A stretch of DNA of 64,000 nt from an uncultured Clostridia bacterium. Its GTDB lineage: Bacteria > Bacillota > Clostridia > Christensenellales > Borkfalkiaceae. Below the pieces are notes generated by a model. The model saw only the letters and a program-made list of their open reading frames with translations, ran no database searches and was not told the origin of the DNA. The stretch is from assembly GCA_947625025.1 (NCBI GenBank), contig CANQMQ010000005.1, forward strand, positions 25,791 through 89,790, in the 5' to 3' direction. The first letter of the stretch is position 1; each line of letters begins with the position of its first letter. This document shows positions 48,633 to 58,524 of this stretch, piece after piece. The position numbers and the translations under genes were made by a program.

Positions 48633-50729
48633 TTGAGCAAGACGGTTAAGGCAATCATTATGGTTGTCATTGTCCTCGTTCTTGGGATTGGGGCGTACTT
48701 CCTCGCGACAAGTATCACCACCAATCAGAAGAAGCGGGACTTCAACAACCCGAATGGCACGGATAGCGGCAGCTATGGCTTTGTGCAGCTCTTAAAGCCC
48801 GCAGAGGGCGATGAAAGCTCCGTGCCTGAAGACCAGCAAATCGTAAAGATTCGCTTCGACGGTTACACTTGGTACGGTTACACTTCGGCAAACAACCGCG
48901 AATACAGCTATTGGGCAATCGGGCCCAACCCCTACAACGGGGATGCAAGCTATGAATATAGCGATGCAGCCCTCGCAGAACGCGGGATCGCAATCGAATT
49001 TGAGGATCCGAATGCGGGAGCGGGGTGGAGCAATTTCATCTACATTGCAATTCTCGTTGTCAGCGTAGTGATGTTCATCGTGCTCTTCCGCGCGACGAGC
49101 GGCGGTGGCGGAAAGATCATGAACTTCGGCAAGACGAAGGCGAAGGTCACGAGTAACATTAAAGTTCGCTTCTCCGACGTCGCAGGTGCCGAAGAGGAGA
49201 AGGAAGAACTCGCCGAAATCGTAGAGTTCCTGAAGCACCCCAAGAAGTTTTCAGACCTCGGGGCGAAGATCCCGAAGGGTGTCCTTCTCGTAGGCCCTCC
49301 CGGAACGGGTAAAACGCTGTTTGCACGTGCGGTTGCGGGGGAAGCGGGCGTTCCGTTCTTCTCTGCAAGCGGTTCTGACTTCGTCGAGATGTACGTCGGC
49401 GTCGGTGCCTCGCGCGTACGCGACCTCTTTGATATGGCCAAGCGGAATCAGCCCTGCATCATCTTTATCGATGAAATTGATGCAGTCGGGCGTCAGCGTG
49501 GAGCAGGGCTCGGCGGCGGTCACGATGAACGCGAGCAGACCTTAAACCAGATCCTCGTGCAAATGGACGGCTTCGAGACCAACGAGGGCGTGATCGTGAT
49601 GGCAGCGACCAACCGCGCCGATATCCTCGATAATGCGCTCCTTCGTCCTGGGCGCTTCGATCGACAGATCTACGTACATTTGCCAGATGTTAAGGGGCGT
49701 GAACAAATTCTCAAGGTCCATGCGCGGAACAAGCCCTTAGCGCCCGATGTCAACTTCAAGGTGATCGCGCGCATCACGAGCGGCTTCTCCGGGGCAGACC
49801 TTGCCAACCTTCTCAATGAGGCTGCAATCCTCGCGGCCCGTGCGGGCAAGACCCTCATCGGCAACCTCGAGCTCTACGAGGGCATCAATAAGGTAATTAT
49901 GGGCCCTCAGAAGAAGAGCCGCGTCGTTACCGAAGCCGATAAGAAGGGCACCGCCTACCATGAATCGGGGCACGCCATCCTCTCCAAGCTCTGCGAGCAC
50001 TGCGACAATGTGCAGGAAGTTTCCATCATCCCGCGCGGCATGGCGGCAGGTTACACCCTCACCCGTCCCGAGAGCGACGATGAGCGGTATACCGTAAACA
50101 AGCTCCACGATTTCATTTGTATGGCACTCGGCGGCCGTGTGGCGGAGGAGATCGTCATTCACGATGTCTCCGCAGGGGCCTCTAACGACATTCAGAAAGT
50201 AACCCAAATGGCGCGCAAGATGGTCACCGAATGGGGCATGAGCGACCGCCTTGGCCCGATCGCCTACACGAGCGACGGCCCCGTGTTCCTCGGGCGTGAC
50301 TTCGAGGAACGCAACACCTATTCGGAAGAGACGGCCGCCATCATCGATGAGGAAGTCAAGGCCATCATCGGCACGGAGTACGAGCGCGCCAAGCAGCTCC
50401 TCCTCGCCCACCGTTCCATTCTCGACAACATGGCGCGTGTGCTCGTAGAACGCGAGACCATCTACACCGAAGAGGTGGATATGCTGATGCGCGGGGCCTC
50501 GTATACCGAAGTTCTTGCCTACATGGAGAGCCATGATAAGACGAGCCCCGATAATCCCTTCGGGAGAATGGATGGGGGCATGTCTGAGCAAAACGCGGCA
50601 CCCATGCCCGTAATCGATACCACACCTTCAGACATGGTACCTACAAATAACGCGGATAATACGACGGAAAACACGACAGGAGATACAAATCAGGATACGA
50701 ATACCCCCGATGACGACAAAAACGAATAG
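48633..50729 (+). CDS. ftsH: ATP-dependent zinc metalloprotease FtsH
   Basis: A 698-residue membrane AAA+ protease. Two N-terminal helices ([40 protein letters not shown]) flank an extracellular domain; the AAA module has [26 protein letters not shown] and the second region of homology [20 protein letters not shown]; the protease site is HESGHAI with the third zinc ligand in the following Asp. The C-terminal tail is low in complexity and threonine/asparagine-rich. TTG start at 48633 with AAGGAG upstream. It degrades misfolded membrane proteins and regulators. Followed by parA after 11 bases. Confidence 0.96.
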   Translation: MSKTVKAIIMVVIVLVLGIGAYFLATSITTNQKKRDFNNPNGTDSGSYGFVQLLKPAEGDESSVPEDQQIVKIRFDGYTWYGYTSANNREYSYWAIGPNPYNGDASYEYSDAALAERGIAIEFEDPNAGAGWSNFIYIAILVVSVVMFIVLFRATSGGGGKIMNFGKTKAKVTSNIKVRFSDVAGAEEEKEELAEIVEFLKHPKKFSDLGAKIPKGVLLVGPPGTGKTLFARAVAGEAGVPFFSASGSDFVEMYVGVGASRVRDLFDMAKRNQPCIIFIDEIDAVGRQRGAGLGGGHDEREQTLNQILVQMDGFETNEGVIVMAATNRADILDNALLRPGRFDRQIYVHLPDVKGREQILKVHARNKPLAPDVNFKVIARITSGFSGADLANLLNEAAILAARAGKTLIGNLELYEGINKVIMGPQKKSRVVTEADKKGTAYHESGHAILSKLCEHCDNVQEVSIIPRGMAAGYTLTRPESDDERYTVNKLHDFICMALGGRVAEEIVIHDVSAGASNDIQKVTQMARKMVTEWGMSDRLGPIAYTSDGPVFLGRDFEERNTYSEETAAIIDEEVKAIIGTEYERAKQLLLAHRSILDNMARVLVERETIYTEEVDMLMRGASYTEVLAYMESHDKTSPDNPFGRMDGGMSEQNAAPMPVIDTTPSDMVPTNNADNTTENTTGDTNQDTNTPDDDKNE

Positions 50730-50740
50730 GAGTTTCGGAC

Positions 50741-51511
50741 ATGGGTAGGGTGATTTCCTTCTCCAATCAAAAGGGCGGCGTCGGCAAGACGACGACATGC
50801 GTCAACCTCGCCGCCTACCTTGCCACGATGGGAAAGAAGGTGCTTCTCATCGATTTGGACCCGCAGGGCAACGCGACGACGGGCCTCGGGTTCTCCAAGA
50901 ATCTCAAAAAGACTGTATACGGCATCCTCATCGACGGCGAAGGGGTGCAGGGCTACGCGCTCCCCACCGCCTTGGAGGGGCTGAGCCTCCTCCCTTCCAC
51001 CATCGATTTGGCGGGGGCGGAAGTCGAACTCGTCTACAAAAAGGGCCGTGAACGCATCTTAAAGGGGGCGCTCGACGCCGTCAAGGGCGATTACGACTAC
51101 ATCTTTTTGGATTGTCCGCCCTCCTTGGGGCTGCTCACCATCAATGCGCTCACCGCTTCGGACGGCGTCGTCATTCCCATTCAGAGCGAGTATTACGCCC
51201 TCGAGGGGCTCTCACAGCTCATCAATTCCATCCGGCTCGTGCGTAGCCATCTGAACCCGAGGCTCGAGGTGGAGGGGGTGGTGCTCACGATGTACGACGG
51301 CCGCTCCCTCATTGCAAGGGAGATCGCGGCGGAGATCCGCAAGTTTTTCACGAAAAAGTTATACGATACCGTCATTCCACGCAACGTGCGCCTCGCCGAA
51401 GCGCCCAGCCACGGCAAGCCCATCGTGTTGCACGATGCGAAATGTGCGGGTGCACGGGCGTACTGCGCCTTAGCGGAAGAATTTCTAAAAAAAGAAGAGG
51501 GAGATGAATAA
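50741..51511 (+). CDS. parA: Chromosome partitioning ATPase ParA/Soj
   Basis: A 256-residue Walker-type ParA. Deviant Walker A is KGGVGKTT (residues 11-18), with A' in VLLIDLDPQGNATTG and Walker B in YIFLDCPPSLG. No N-terminal HTH, so it is the chromosomal Soj type. It moves origins together with ParB bound at the parS sites 2.4 kb upstream, and in spore-formers controls DnaA. AGGAG precedes the ATG. Confidence 0.95.
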   Translation: MGRVISFSNQKGGVGKTTTCVNLAAYLATMGKKVLLIDLDPQGNATTGLGFSKNLKKTVYGILIDGEGVQGYALPTALEGLSLLPSTIDLAGAEVELVYKKGRERILKGALDAVKGDYDYIFLDCPPSLGLLTINALTASDGVVIPIQSEYYALEGLSQLINSIRLVRSHLNPRLEVEGVVLTMYDGRSLIAREIAAEIRKFFTKKLYDTVIPRNVRLAEAPSHGKPIVLHDAKCAGARAYCALAEEFLKKEEGDE

Positions 51512-51513
51512 TT

Positions 51514-52389
51514 ATGGCCAAAGGACTTGGAAGAGGGTTGTCTGCCCTGTTTAGCGACGCCGAGGAATCCTATCCGAGCGAAGGGGGAAGCGTGCAGGAG
51601 GTAGCCCTCTCACAGGTTTACCCCAACCCCGACCAACCGAGAAAGGCGTTCGATGAGAACGCGATGAACGACCTCACCAACTCCATTCGGGAGCATGGGG
51701 TCATTATGCCGCTCGTCGTCAACCGCAACGCGGACGGCACCTTCATGATCATTGCGGGGGAGCGGCGTTACCGTGCCGCCGTGCGTGCCGGGCTCGATCG
51801 GGTTCCCGTCGTCATTAAGGAACTCGATGCCCGCGAGATCCAGGAGATCTCCCTCATCGAGAACCTGCAGCGCGAGGACCTCAACCCCATCGAGGCGGCT
51901 TACGGGATGAAGCGGCTGATGGAGGAGTACTCCTTGACGCAGGAAGTGCTCGCGGAGCGGCTCGGCAAATCCCGCCCCGCCATCGCAAATACGCTGCGGC
52001 TCCTCACCCTCGATGCCGCCGTCATTGCCCTCGTGCAGGAGGGCAAGCTCTCTGCGGGGCATGCGCGCACTCTCGTGCCCGTCCCCAAGGAGACACAGGC
52101 GGAGCTCGCCCGTGAATGCGTGCAGAACGGGTGGTCCGTGCGGGATATGGAGCGGGCCGTGAAGCAAAAGCTCAACCCGCCCGAAGTGCTTGCCCAAAAG
52201 AAGGAGGTGAAGAATGCGCTCGCGAGCGTCGAGCTGAAGCACCTCGTTGAGCGTCTCCGCGGCACCTTAAAGACGAAGGTCTCCCTCATCGGCAACGAAA
52301 AGAAGGGGAGAATTTACATCGATTACTACACGCGGGACGACCTCGACAGGATCTCCGAACTGCTTGACATCATCGACCGCTTGAATTGA
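51514..52389 (+). CDS. parB: Chromosome partitioning protein ParB/Spo0J
   Basis: A 291-residue CTP-dependent DNA clamp. N-terminal MAKGLGRGLSALF (ParA-activating), CTP-binding NDLTNSIREHGVIMPLVV and GERRYRA with ENLQRED, HTH LTQEVLAERLGKSRPAIANTL (parS recognition), and a C-terminal dimer domain. Start two bases after the parA stop. Binds the two parS sites at 48.34 and 48.39 kb. Confidence 0.95.
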   Translation: MAKGLGRGLSALFSDAEESYPSEGGSVQEVALSQVYPNPDQPRKAFDENAMNDLTNSIREHGVIMPLVVNRNADGTFMIIAGERRYRAAVRAGLDRVPVVIKELDAREIQEISLIENLQREDLNPIEAAYGMKRLMEEYSLTQEVLAERLGKSRPAIANTLRLLTLDAAVIALVQEGKLSAGHARTLVPVPKETQAELARECVQNGWSVRDMERAVKQKLNPPEVLAQKKEVKNALASVELKHLVERLRGTLKTKVSLIGNEKKGRIYIDYYTRDDLDRISELLDIIDRLN

Positions 52390-52423
52390 AAATGAAGCCC
52401 GTGTTTCGGACATGGGTGCCACG

Positions 52424-52462
52424 AAATCCCTCCGCCATCGGTTTTGGCGGAGGGATTTTTTA
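52424..52462 (+). terminator. Terminator of ftsH-parA-parB
   Basis: AAATCCCTCCGCC, nine-base loop, GGCGGAGGGATTTTTTA: 12 bp stem and T run. Confidence 0.9.
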
Positions 52463-52494
52463 TACGCGTATACATTATAATATATGAGCACTTT

Positions 52495-52650
52495 CATGCT
52501 TCTTGAGATTTCTCCGCGCGCTCACTCCGTTCGCTTGGTACTTCGCGCTACGCGCTCGTGCCGCCGCAGTGGTTGCACAATCAGAAACGGCGTTCGAAAT
52601 GACACCCCTACCCTCCTCATCCCGAACGGAGTGAGGGGATGGGCCAAAAG
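52495..52650. repeat. Dispersed repeat array R14 (C with insert, B)
   Basis: GAGATTTCTCCGCGCGCTCA, the long-insert core GTGCCGCCGCAGTGGTTGCA, ending TTCGAAATGACAC (52603), followed by a B copy (CTCATCCCGAACGGAGTGAGG near 52616). It is the only clear copy in the right arm. From 52650 to 52800 the sequence is A-rich without other features. Confidence 0.85.
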
Positions 52651-52806
52651 TGAAGGAGGGGCAGAATAAAAGGAAAGCATAGAAAAAGAGGGGGAAGAAG
52701 TGCGTTCAAAATTATGAAATGGGTGCAAAAAATAGAAATTTGGTGAAATCGCCCAAAAAAATTAAAGAAAAAATGAATTTTTCACAAAAAAGTTTTTCAA
52801 ATTGCA

Positions 52807-52835
52807 TTGACAAACCCGAAACTGTGTGCTATCAT
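52807..52835 (+). promoter_or_regulatory. Promoter of the sugar-transport operon
   Basis: TTGACA (52807-52812), 17-base spacer, TATCAT (52830-52835) with TGC in front (extended -10). It lies 260 bases before the first gene. Confidence 0.7.
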
Positions 52836-52841
52836 GGTTGC

Positions 52842-53090
52842 AGTACGGTACAATGACGACAGGGGGGAAGTCATGGTATAAGGCATTCGTGTATTTTTCA
52901 TGCGCGTTTTTTCCGAAGGGGAAAAACGGTTGAGCGGTACACGAATGTCTTTTATTTTTGACAGAGCGATTGAAGTCATTTTTCTTCCCGTCTCTTGCGG
53001 AGCGGCGGTTTGCGTAACCCCCAAACGCGCAAAGTGCGGCATCCAAAGGAGAGCGTGGAAGAACAGGTACAAAAAAATTATAAGAGGTAA
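52842..53090 (+). promoter_or_regulatory. Long structured leader of the transport operon, possible attenuator
   Basis: GGCATTCGTGTA (52881-52892) pairs with TACACGAATGTC (52939-52950), enclosing an inner stem CGTTTTTTCC/GGAAAAACG (52908-52929). TTTTATTTTTG follows at once, so the fold looks like an intrinsic terminator or small RNA end. The remaining 140 bases to the first gene hold GC-rich segments but no open frame with a ribosome binding site. It may be an attenuator, a riboswitch expression platform or a separate small RNA. No ligand-binding class is recognised. Confidence 0.5.
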
Positions 53091-53095
53091 TAGGA

Positions 53096-56029
53096 ATGAA
53101 CAAGAGGAAACTAGTCAGAAATGTTTCTCTCGTTGCCCTCTCGGCGGTCATGCTCTGCGGTAGCGCTGCGGCCCTTGCGGGTTGCAAGCCAGATACCACC
53201 TATGAGCTCTCGGTCAACATTTTCTGTAATGATACCGATGCTGCGACCAACCGCAAGATCTGCGAGACTTGGGCTGAGAATTACACGAAGGAGTTGCACG
53301 AGGCGGGTAAGCTCGACGAAGACAAAAAGGTTACCGTAAAGTTCTCGTACAACGCCGATACGACGAGATATTTCGACGCATTGGACCGTGCATTCTCTTC
53401 GACGACGGGCGCAGCGGACATCATGTATTTGTCCCCGAAGTACGTCAAGGCATGGGTCCAGCAGAACCGCGTCATGGATATCTCCGAATTCATCACGACG
53501 GATGAGCAAATCGCCAACGTCAACGGCATTTGGTCCTCCTCCCTCGGCCTCTACGGCTACAAGAAGGGAGAGACCGACTATCAGATGGGCCAGAGCCTCA
53601 AGTATTTGAAGGCCGGCGAAGCGTTCACCGAGGGCGGCACCGCCGTCACGGCGCCCGGCTTCTACAATGCGAAGGGCGAGAAGGTCGAGCTGTACGGCCT
53701 TCCCAAGGACTACTCCAACTTCACGCTCGGCTACAACGCAAAGTTCTTCACGGACGATATCAGAGAGCAGCTCACGACGATGAAGGCGACGCAGGCCCGC
53801 ACCGTCAAGGGCGCCCGCGGCAACACCTCCAAACTCACCTTCAAGGGCGGCGATGCTGAGAAGGACGTCATCACCTATGAAGTGAACCTTACGAATTACG
53901 ATAATCCCTTCACGCCTCAAGTGGAGAACATCACGGCGAAAATCGGCGATCCCGCACCCATCATCTTCCCGGGTGTGCCGATCCGCTATAAGCCGTATAA
54001 CTTCTACCGCTTCGCGAACTACAACGACGCCATCCAGGGCGGCGACCCCGTAGCGCTCTCCGTCGAAGCGTATTCGGAAGACGGCGCAGGTTACGTCGTC
54101 ACCATCCCTGGCTTCCCGGGTGATACGTTTGACCTCACCGAGTATCTCGATGAAGATGAGCGCGATGCAAATGCCATTTACGACAACACGATCGGGCACA
54201 TCACCTACACCTATCAGGAATTCGGTGCGTTCACGTGGGCCATCTGCTACTACTACAACACCTTCAACTGGAACTGCAAGAATGCAGACGGTGTTGCAAC
54301 GGGCGCATGGTCGAAAGAAGCTACCCTGAGCGGCATGGGCGGCATCCAGCTCGAATCGGGCACGATGTCCAACGTCTATGGCAACGGGCAGTATGAAGGT
54401 TCCCCGAACCCCACCCTCTATCTTCTTCCTTGGTTGTATTCCAACCATGCGGACTTCATCAACCAATCCTCGACGCGCGCCATTTCCGGTACGGAAGGCA
54501 AAGCCACTGCGGCTAGCACGCTCACCACGATCCAGAAGATGAAGGACGAGTACGCAGCTCAGACCACTGCCGCGAAGGCAGAGAAGCGCGAGAAGATGCA
54601 CCTCGACGGCTCTGTGGCGCAGGAAGACTACTGGTACGGTTCCAACACCCAGAACTTCATCGATGCGTATGCTGCATTCCTCGAATATGCCTCCACCTGG
54701 AACGGCCTCGACGGCAACTGCGGCGATGAGGACTCCACCAAATCCGATAACGGTTGGACGTACTTCCGCGGCGGCGCCGAGATCTTCTACGGCGCAGGTA
54801 CGTGGGACTCCGCGACCCGTAACGAATCCGACTACGCGGATGGCTATGCGGGCCGTTGCGACTTCCACCTGATGCCTCAGGCAGTCAACGAGACGAACGC
54901 CCTCTACTCCACCGTAAAGGATGGCTTCTATGAAGGCCAGGCTTATTACGATACCAATAACGACGGTGTTGCGGAAAAGCATGCCATCAACAGCAATGAG
55001 GACCTCACGAAGCGTCCCGCCGCTGCTTTCACGGAAGAGCAGCTCTACAAGAACCAAATCAATCGTCAGGATCAATGGGGCGCCCGTATGGACTCCGTCG
55101 GTTTCGCGGCAAATGCTTCCCTCCTCAAGACGAAGGGCACTGATGCCGAATGGAAGATCGCAGGTGCGGCTTCCCTCATCATGGCGCTCTCCGTCGATGA
55201 AGATGCTCAGGTCACCCTCACCTACTCGGGCGCTCAGATCCCGAACTTCACCAAGCAGTGCGAAGACTTCCTCAACTATCAGCCCACGAAGGTCGTCGGC
55301 GGCGAAGTCGTCAAGAACGAAAAGTACGTTGCAGCGAACGACACCTTCTCCAAGATGATCACGCCCGAAGGTAGAGTTGACGTTACCAATCTTACCGAAG
55401 CCAAGAACCTTTGGAACGCTTACTACAAGATCGTTTGCGCACTCGATGAAGGCGCCCGCGATATCGGTAACTTCAAGGGCAACACCAACAAGACCGTCAA
55501 TGAGTTCCTTACTTCGCTGGATCTCTTCGGCAAGGGTGCAGGTAAAGTTTCTTGGAAGGATAAGGACGGCAACGATAAGGAAGAGACGATCGTCCACGAT
55601 CCTCAGTACGACAGCGTCAAGCTCGGCGACTTCACCGGTGAGATTTCCAAGCGCGCGTATGCCATGAAGATCCTCTACATGACGCCCTTCAACTATTCGG
55701 ACCGCGACATCAACATCAGAATGCAGTACGGCCTCAACTCCGCACGCGACTCCGCAACCTACACCTACAACACCAACTGGATCGTGCTCATCTCCATGAG
55801 AGACGGCTCCAACATGGCTTACAACTTCGCGAAGCCCGTCATGCAGGGCGACGGCAAGACGCCCGGCGGCACCAGCGACCTCAAGAATCTCGTTCAGACC
55901 ATTGCAAGTGAGCCTGTTACGACGTATCAGACGCCCGCGGCGTTCTGCCTCAACGTTGCTCAATCCGTGCAGGATGCGCTCGATGAAGCCATTGCGCTCG
56001 AACAGAGAGCCATGAATAAGGGCAAGTAA
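53096..56029 (+). CDS. Giant extracellular solute-binding lipoprotein of an ABC sugar transporter
   Basis: A 977-residue lipoprotein: signal peptide VSLVALSAVMLCGSAAALAGC (lipobox ALAGC, Cys 30), then a family-1 solute-binding fold (YELSVNIFCNDTDAATNRKI; DALDRAFSSTTGAADIMYLS; QNRVMDISEFITTDEQ), interrupted by long insertions. Usual members are 420-560 residues. The extra 400 residues include aromatic and Asn/Gly-rich stretches (FYRFANYNDAI; YDNTIGHITYTYQEF) which may form an extra ligand-binding lobe. Immediately upstream of two MalF/MalG-type permeases and GH43 enzymes, so the likely ligand is an arabinan- or xylan-derived oligosaccharide. The ATPase subunit is not in the window. AGAGG lies before the ATG. 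Confidence 0.85.
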   Translation: MNKRKLVRNVSLVALSAVMLCGSAAALAGCKPDTTYELSVNIFCNDTDAATNRKICETWAENYTKELHEAGKLDEDKKVTVKFSYNADTTRYFDALDRAFSSTTGAADIMYLSPKYVKAWVQQNRVMDISEFITTDEQIANVNGIWSSSLGLYGYKKGETDYQMGQSLKYLKAGEAFTEGGTAVTAPGFYNAKGEKVELYGLPKDYSNFTLGYNAKFFTDDIREQLTTMKATQARTVKGARGNTSKLTFKGGDAEKDVITYEVNLTNYDNPFTPQVENITAKIGDPAPIIFPGVPIRYKPYNFYRFANYNDAIQGGDPVALSVEAYSEDGAGYVVTIPGFPGDTFDLTEYLDEDERDANAIYDNTIGHITYTYQEFGAFTWAICYYYNTFNWNCKNADGVATGAWSKEATLSGMGGIQLESGTMSNVYGNGQYEGSPNPTLYLLPWLYSNHADFINQSSTRAISGTEGKATAASTLTTIQKMKDEYAAQTTAAKAEKREKMHLDGSVAQEDYWYGSNTQNFIDAYAAFLEYASTWNGLDGNCGDEDSTKSDNGWTYFRGGAEIFYGAGTWDSATRNESDYADGYAGRCDFHLMPQAVNETNALYSTVKDGFYEGQAYYDTNNDGVAEKHAINSNEDLTKRPAAAFTEEQLYKNQINRQDQWGARMDSVGFAANASLLKTKGTDAEWKIAGAASLIMALSVDEDAQVTLTYSGAQIPNFTKQCEDFLNYQPTKVVGGEVVKNEKYVAANDTFSKMITPEGRVDVTNLTEAKNLWNAYYKIVCALDEGARDIGNFKGNTNKTVNEFLTSLDLFGKGAGKVSWKDKDGNDKEETIVHDPQYDSVKLGDFTGEISKRAYAMKILYMTPFNYSDRDINIRMQYGLNSARDSATYTYNTNWIVLISMRDGSNMAYNFAKPVMQGDGKTPGGTSDLKNLVQTIASEPVTTYQTPAAFCLNVAQSVQDALDEAIALEQRAMNKGK

Positions 56030-56109
56030 GGTAGTAATTTGTCACGATACGGCACCCGCCCCTTCCTGCGGGAAGGGGCGCTGCCGAACCATTCAGGAGG
56101 GAATTATTT

Positions 56110-57297
56110 ATGGATGAAAAGGCAACGTTGAGCGCCGCCGAAGAAGTCGCCGAAGAGGCGATTCCCGTAGAGGGCGCCGAAACTGCCGAGGCCGTTCCCG
56201 CAAAGAAGAAGAGAAAGCCCATCAACCAGCAGAAATTACAGGACAACCTTTGGGGTTGGATTTTCTGCCTCCCGCTGATCGTCGGCACCGTTTGGTTCGT
56301 GTATGTCGCGCTCGTCATGGCGCTCATGCTGTCCTTCACCGATTACATGGTCAGTGAACCTCTGATGGAATACCTCTTCACGCTTGGCGACCACCCTGCG
56401 TTTTATTACGATAAGTTGACGCAGGTGAACGTCGAAGGCGCGGACGCCTGGTATAAATACATCTTTGCATATAAGATCTACATCAAGGAAGTGGCTTCGC
56501 TCCCCGGCGACGGCTACAGAGTCGAGATGTGGTACTACATGTTCAACACCGTGTTCTACATGATCGGTATCCCGATCGGCATGATCCTCTCGATGTTCTT
56601 TGCAGTCTGCATGTCCCGCGATATCAAGGGCGGTAACCTCTTCAGAGTGCTCTATTACCTCCCCTGCGTCGCTTCGAGTATCTCCATCGTATTCACCTTC
56701 CGTATCCTCTTCAAGACGCAAGGCGTGATGAATCAGATATTCGGCCTCTCCGGCGGAGAAGGGCAGGCGGGATTCGCCTGGCTGATCGGGGACGGCAACC
56801 AGACATGGAACGATATCGCGCATAAGGATATTCATACAGAATTCTACCTGAATCCGTTCTGGTGCCAGGGGCTCATCTCCAAGTGCGTTATTATCATCAT
56901 GTCCGTCTGGAAGGGCCTCGGCGGCACCATCATTCTCTATGTCGCAGGTCTCTCCGGCGTCAACGCCGCGACCAAGGAAGCGGCCCAGATCGACGGTGCA
57001 AACGGCTGGCAGATCTTCTGGAAGGTCACCATGCCCGACTTGTACCCCACCATCTTCTACAACATCGTCACGGCGGTCATTGGCGGTATGCAAATTTACG
57101 CGGAGCCCGTCTTGATGTACAACGAGAGCTATCTTACGAGCGGCTACGTTTCGCTCATTTGGAACAAGGGTATCAACAAGAGCGACCTCGGCAACGCCTA
57201 CGCTTCGGCGGGCGCCGCTTACGGTATGTTCCTTGCCGTCATTATCCTCGTTCTCACGCTCTTCCAATTCTGGCTCGACAGCCGCAATAAGGACTAA
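56110..57297 (+). CDS. ABC sugar transporter permease, MalF/UgpA type
   Basis: A 395-residue permease with six to seven helices. A 45-residue acidic/alanine-rich N-terminus precedes TM1 (WIFCLPLIVGTVWFVYVALV). The EAA loop is EAAQIDGANGWQIFWKVTMP near residue 295, the contact for the ATPase. A loop of about 65 residues with aromatic residues lies between TM1 and TM2, longer than in most MalF-like sugar permeases of Firmicutes. GGAGG precedes the ATG. Between it and the binding protein gene a GC hairpin (CGCCCCTTCCTGCGGGAAGG near 56055) may trim or stabilise mRNA. Confidence 0.9.
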   Translation: MDEKATLSAAEEVAEEAIPVEGAETAEAVPAKKKRKPINQQKLQDNLWGWIFCLPLIVGTVWFVYVALVMALMLSFTDYMVSEPLMEYLFTLGDHPAFYYDKLTQVNVEGADAWYKYIFAYKIYIKEVASLPGDGYRVEMWYYMFNTVFYMIGIPIGMILSMFFAVCMSRDIKGGNLFRVLYYLPCVASSISIVFTFRILFKTQGVMNQIFGLSGGEGQAGFAWLIGDGNQTWNDIAHKDIHTEFYLNPFWCQGLISKCVIIIMSVWKGLGGTIILYVAGLSGVNAATKEAAQIDGANGWQIFWKVTMPDLYPTIFYNIVTAVIGGMQIYAEPVLMYNESYLTSGYVSLIWNKGINKSDLGNAYASAGAAYGMFLAVIILVLTLFQFWLDSRNKD

Positions 57298-57309
57298 GGA
57301 GGGAGAGAC

Positions 57310-58389
57310 ATGGATAACATGGAAAATGTTGACAACGTTGAAAACGAAGTTGTAACAAAGGAAGCTCCCCTTCCCGGTTCTGCCTCGCAGGAAGAAATCA
57401 GGGCGTACTATTCGCCCCTCCGCTATGGCTGGGGTGCCTTCTGCGCCTTCTTCGGCTTCTCTACCAAGACGCACCGCGCAAGTAAGAAGCGGGCCAAGCT
57501 CGTCCTCGATATTGCAACGTACATCATCCTGCTGCTCGGTACCTTCATCATGATCTACCCCTTCTGGTGGATGCTTGCGGGGTCGTTTGCCGATACCCTC
57601 GGCTCGGGCTCTACGGACTTGTTCTACCAAATGGTGTGGTGGCCGTCGAAGTCTACCACGCAGGGCCAAAGCGGGGATTTGTTCTACAACTATTCGCAGG
57701 TCCTTGCGAACTGCTTCGAACCGCCCGCATCGGGTATTCCCGAAGGGTACAGCTATTGGCGTGCAGTGCTCAATAACCTCATCTACTCGATCGTTCCCGT
57801 CGTCGTAGGCGTCATTACCTCGGCTTCCGCGGCGTTCGCGTTCTCCAAGATCGAGTGGTACGGCCGGAACTTCGTGTTCTTCTTCCTGCTCGCCGCCGTC
57901 ATGGTCCCCGGTCCCTCCGTCATGATCACCCAATACGTCATGTACGATACGATGGGTTGGAGACAGAACGGCCTTGCCCTCATCATCCCCGGTCTGTTCG
58001 GTTCCATTATGACGGCATTCTTCATCCGTCAGTTCCTGTTCGGGCTTCCCACCTCCATCGTTGAGGCGGCAAAGATCGACGGCGCGGGATACTTCCGTAT
58101 CTTCTGCCAGTTCATCCTGCCCCTTGCGATGCCCGCCATCATGGCACAAGGGCTCCTGTCCTTCATGGGTTGCTGGAACAACTACATGGGGTCGTACATC
58201 ATGATCGACGACCAAACGGCATGGATCAACCTGCCGCACGCCATGTACATCGTGCAGAATCAGCTCGGCGAAAACCAGGGCCCCGTCATTGCGGCTTCCG
58301 TGCTCTGCGTCCTTCCCGTCATGATCCTGTTTGCTTGCTTCCAAAAGCTCATCATCAACTCGTTGATGCTCACGGGCTCCAAGGAGTAA
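57310..58389 (+). CDS. ABC sugar transporter permease, MalG type
   Basis: A 359-residue permease. N-terminal soluble 60 residues, TM1 IATYIILLLGTFIMIYPFWW, and EAA loop EAAKIDGAGYFRIFCQFILP (near residue 255) as in MalG/AraQ. Thirteen bases after the first permease with GGAGG. It completes the membrane part of the importer; the energy-coupling ATPase (MsmK/MsiK type) must be encoded elsewhere, as is common in Clostridia. Confidence 0.9.
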   Translation: MDNMENVDNVENEVVTKEAPLPGSASQEEIRAYYSPLRYGWGAFCAFFGFSTKTHRASKKRAKLVLDIATYIILLLGTFIMIYPFWWMLAGSFADTLGSGSTDLFYQMVWWPSKSTTQGQSGDLFYNYSQVLANCFEPPASGIPEGYSYWRAVLNNLIYSIVPVVVGVITSASAAFAFSKIEWYGRNFVFFFLLAAVMVPGPSVMITQYVMYDTMGWRQNGLALIIPGLFGSIMTAFFIRQFLFGLPTSIVEAAKIDGAGYFRIFCQFILPLAMPAIMAQGLLSFMGCWNNYMGSYIMIDDQTAWINLPHAMYIVQNQLGENQGPVIAASVLCVLPVMILFACFQKLIINSLMLTGSKE

Positions 58390-58400
58390 TTCAAAGCACC

Positions 58401-58432
58401 AAAGACGGAACGGTTCGCCGTTCCGTCTTTTT
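58401..58432 (+). terminator. Terminator of the transport operon
   Basis: AAAGACGGAACGG TTCG CCGTTCCGTCTTTTT, a 13 bp stem with a tetraloop. Confidence 0.95.
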
Positions 58433-58464
58433 GCATGAAAATTCAGAAAATTTGCCTGTACCTC

Positions 58465-58493
58465 TTGAAAATATGGGCGAAATGTTCTATAAT
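58465..58493 (+). promoter_or_regulatory. Promoter of the GH43 genes
   Basis: TTGAAA (58465-58470), 17-base spacer, TATAAT (58488-58493), 32 bases before the ATG at 58525. Confidence 0.8.
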
Positions 58494-58524
58494 ACAAATA
58501 AGACAACTTTTGGGGGAATTTGTT

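Noticed and set aside
52670..53095. A small gene in the leader of the transport operon (for example 52900-53163).
   Set aside because: The frame overlaps the structured leader and the start of the binding-protein gene, lacks a ribosome binding site and has no family-like sequence.
53111..55963. A 950-residue open frame on the minus strand opposite the solute-binding protein, and similar long ones opposite yidC, the permeases, the GH43 genes and the pyrophosphatase.
   Set aside because: They are mirror frames produced by high GC at third codon positions; the opposite strand has signal peptides, family motifs and ribosome binding sites.
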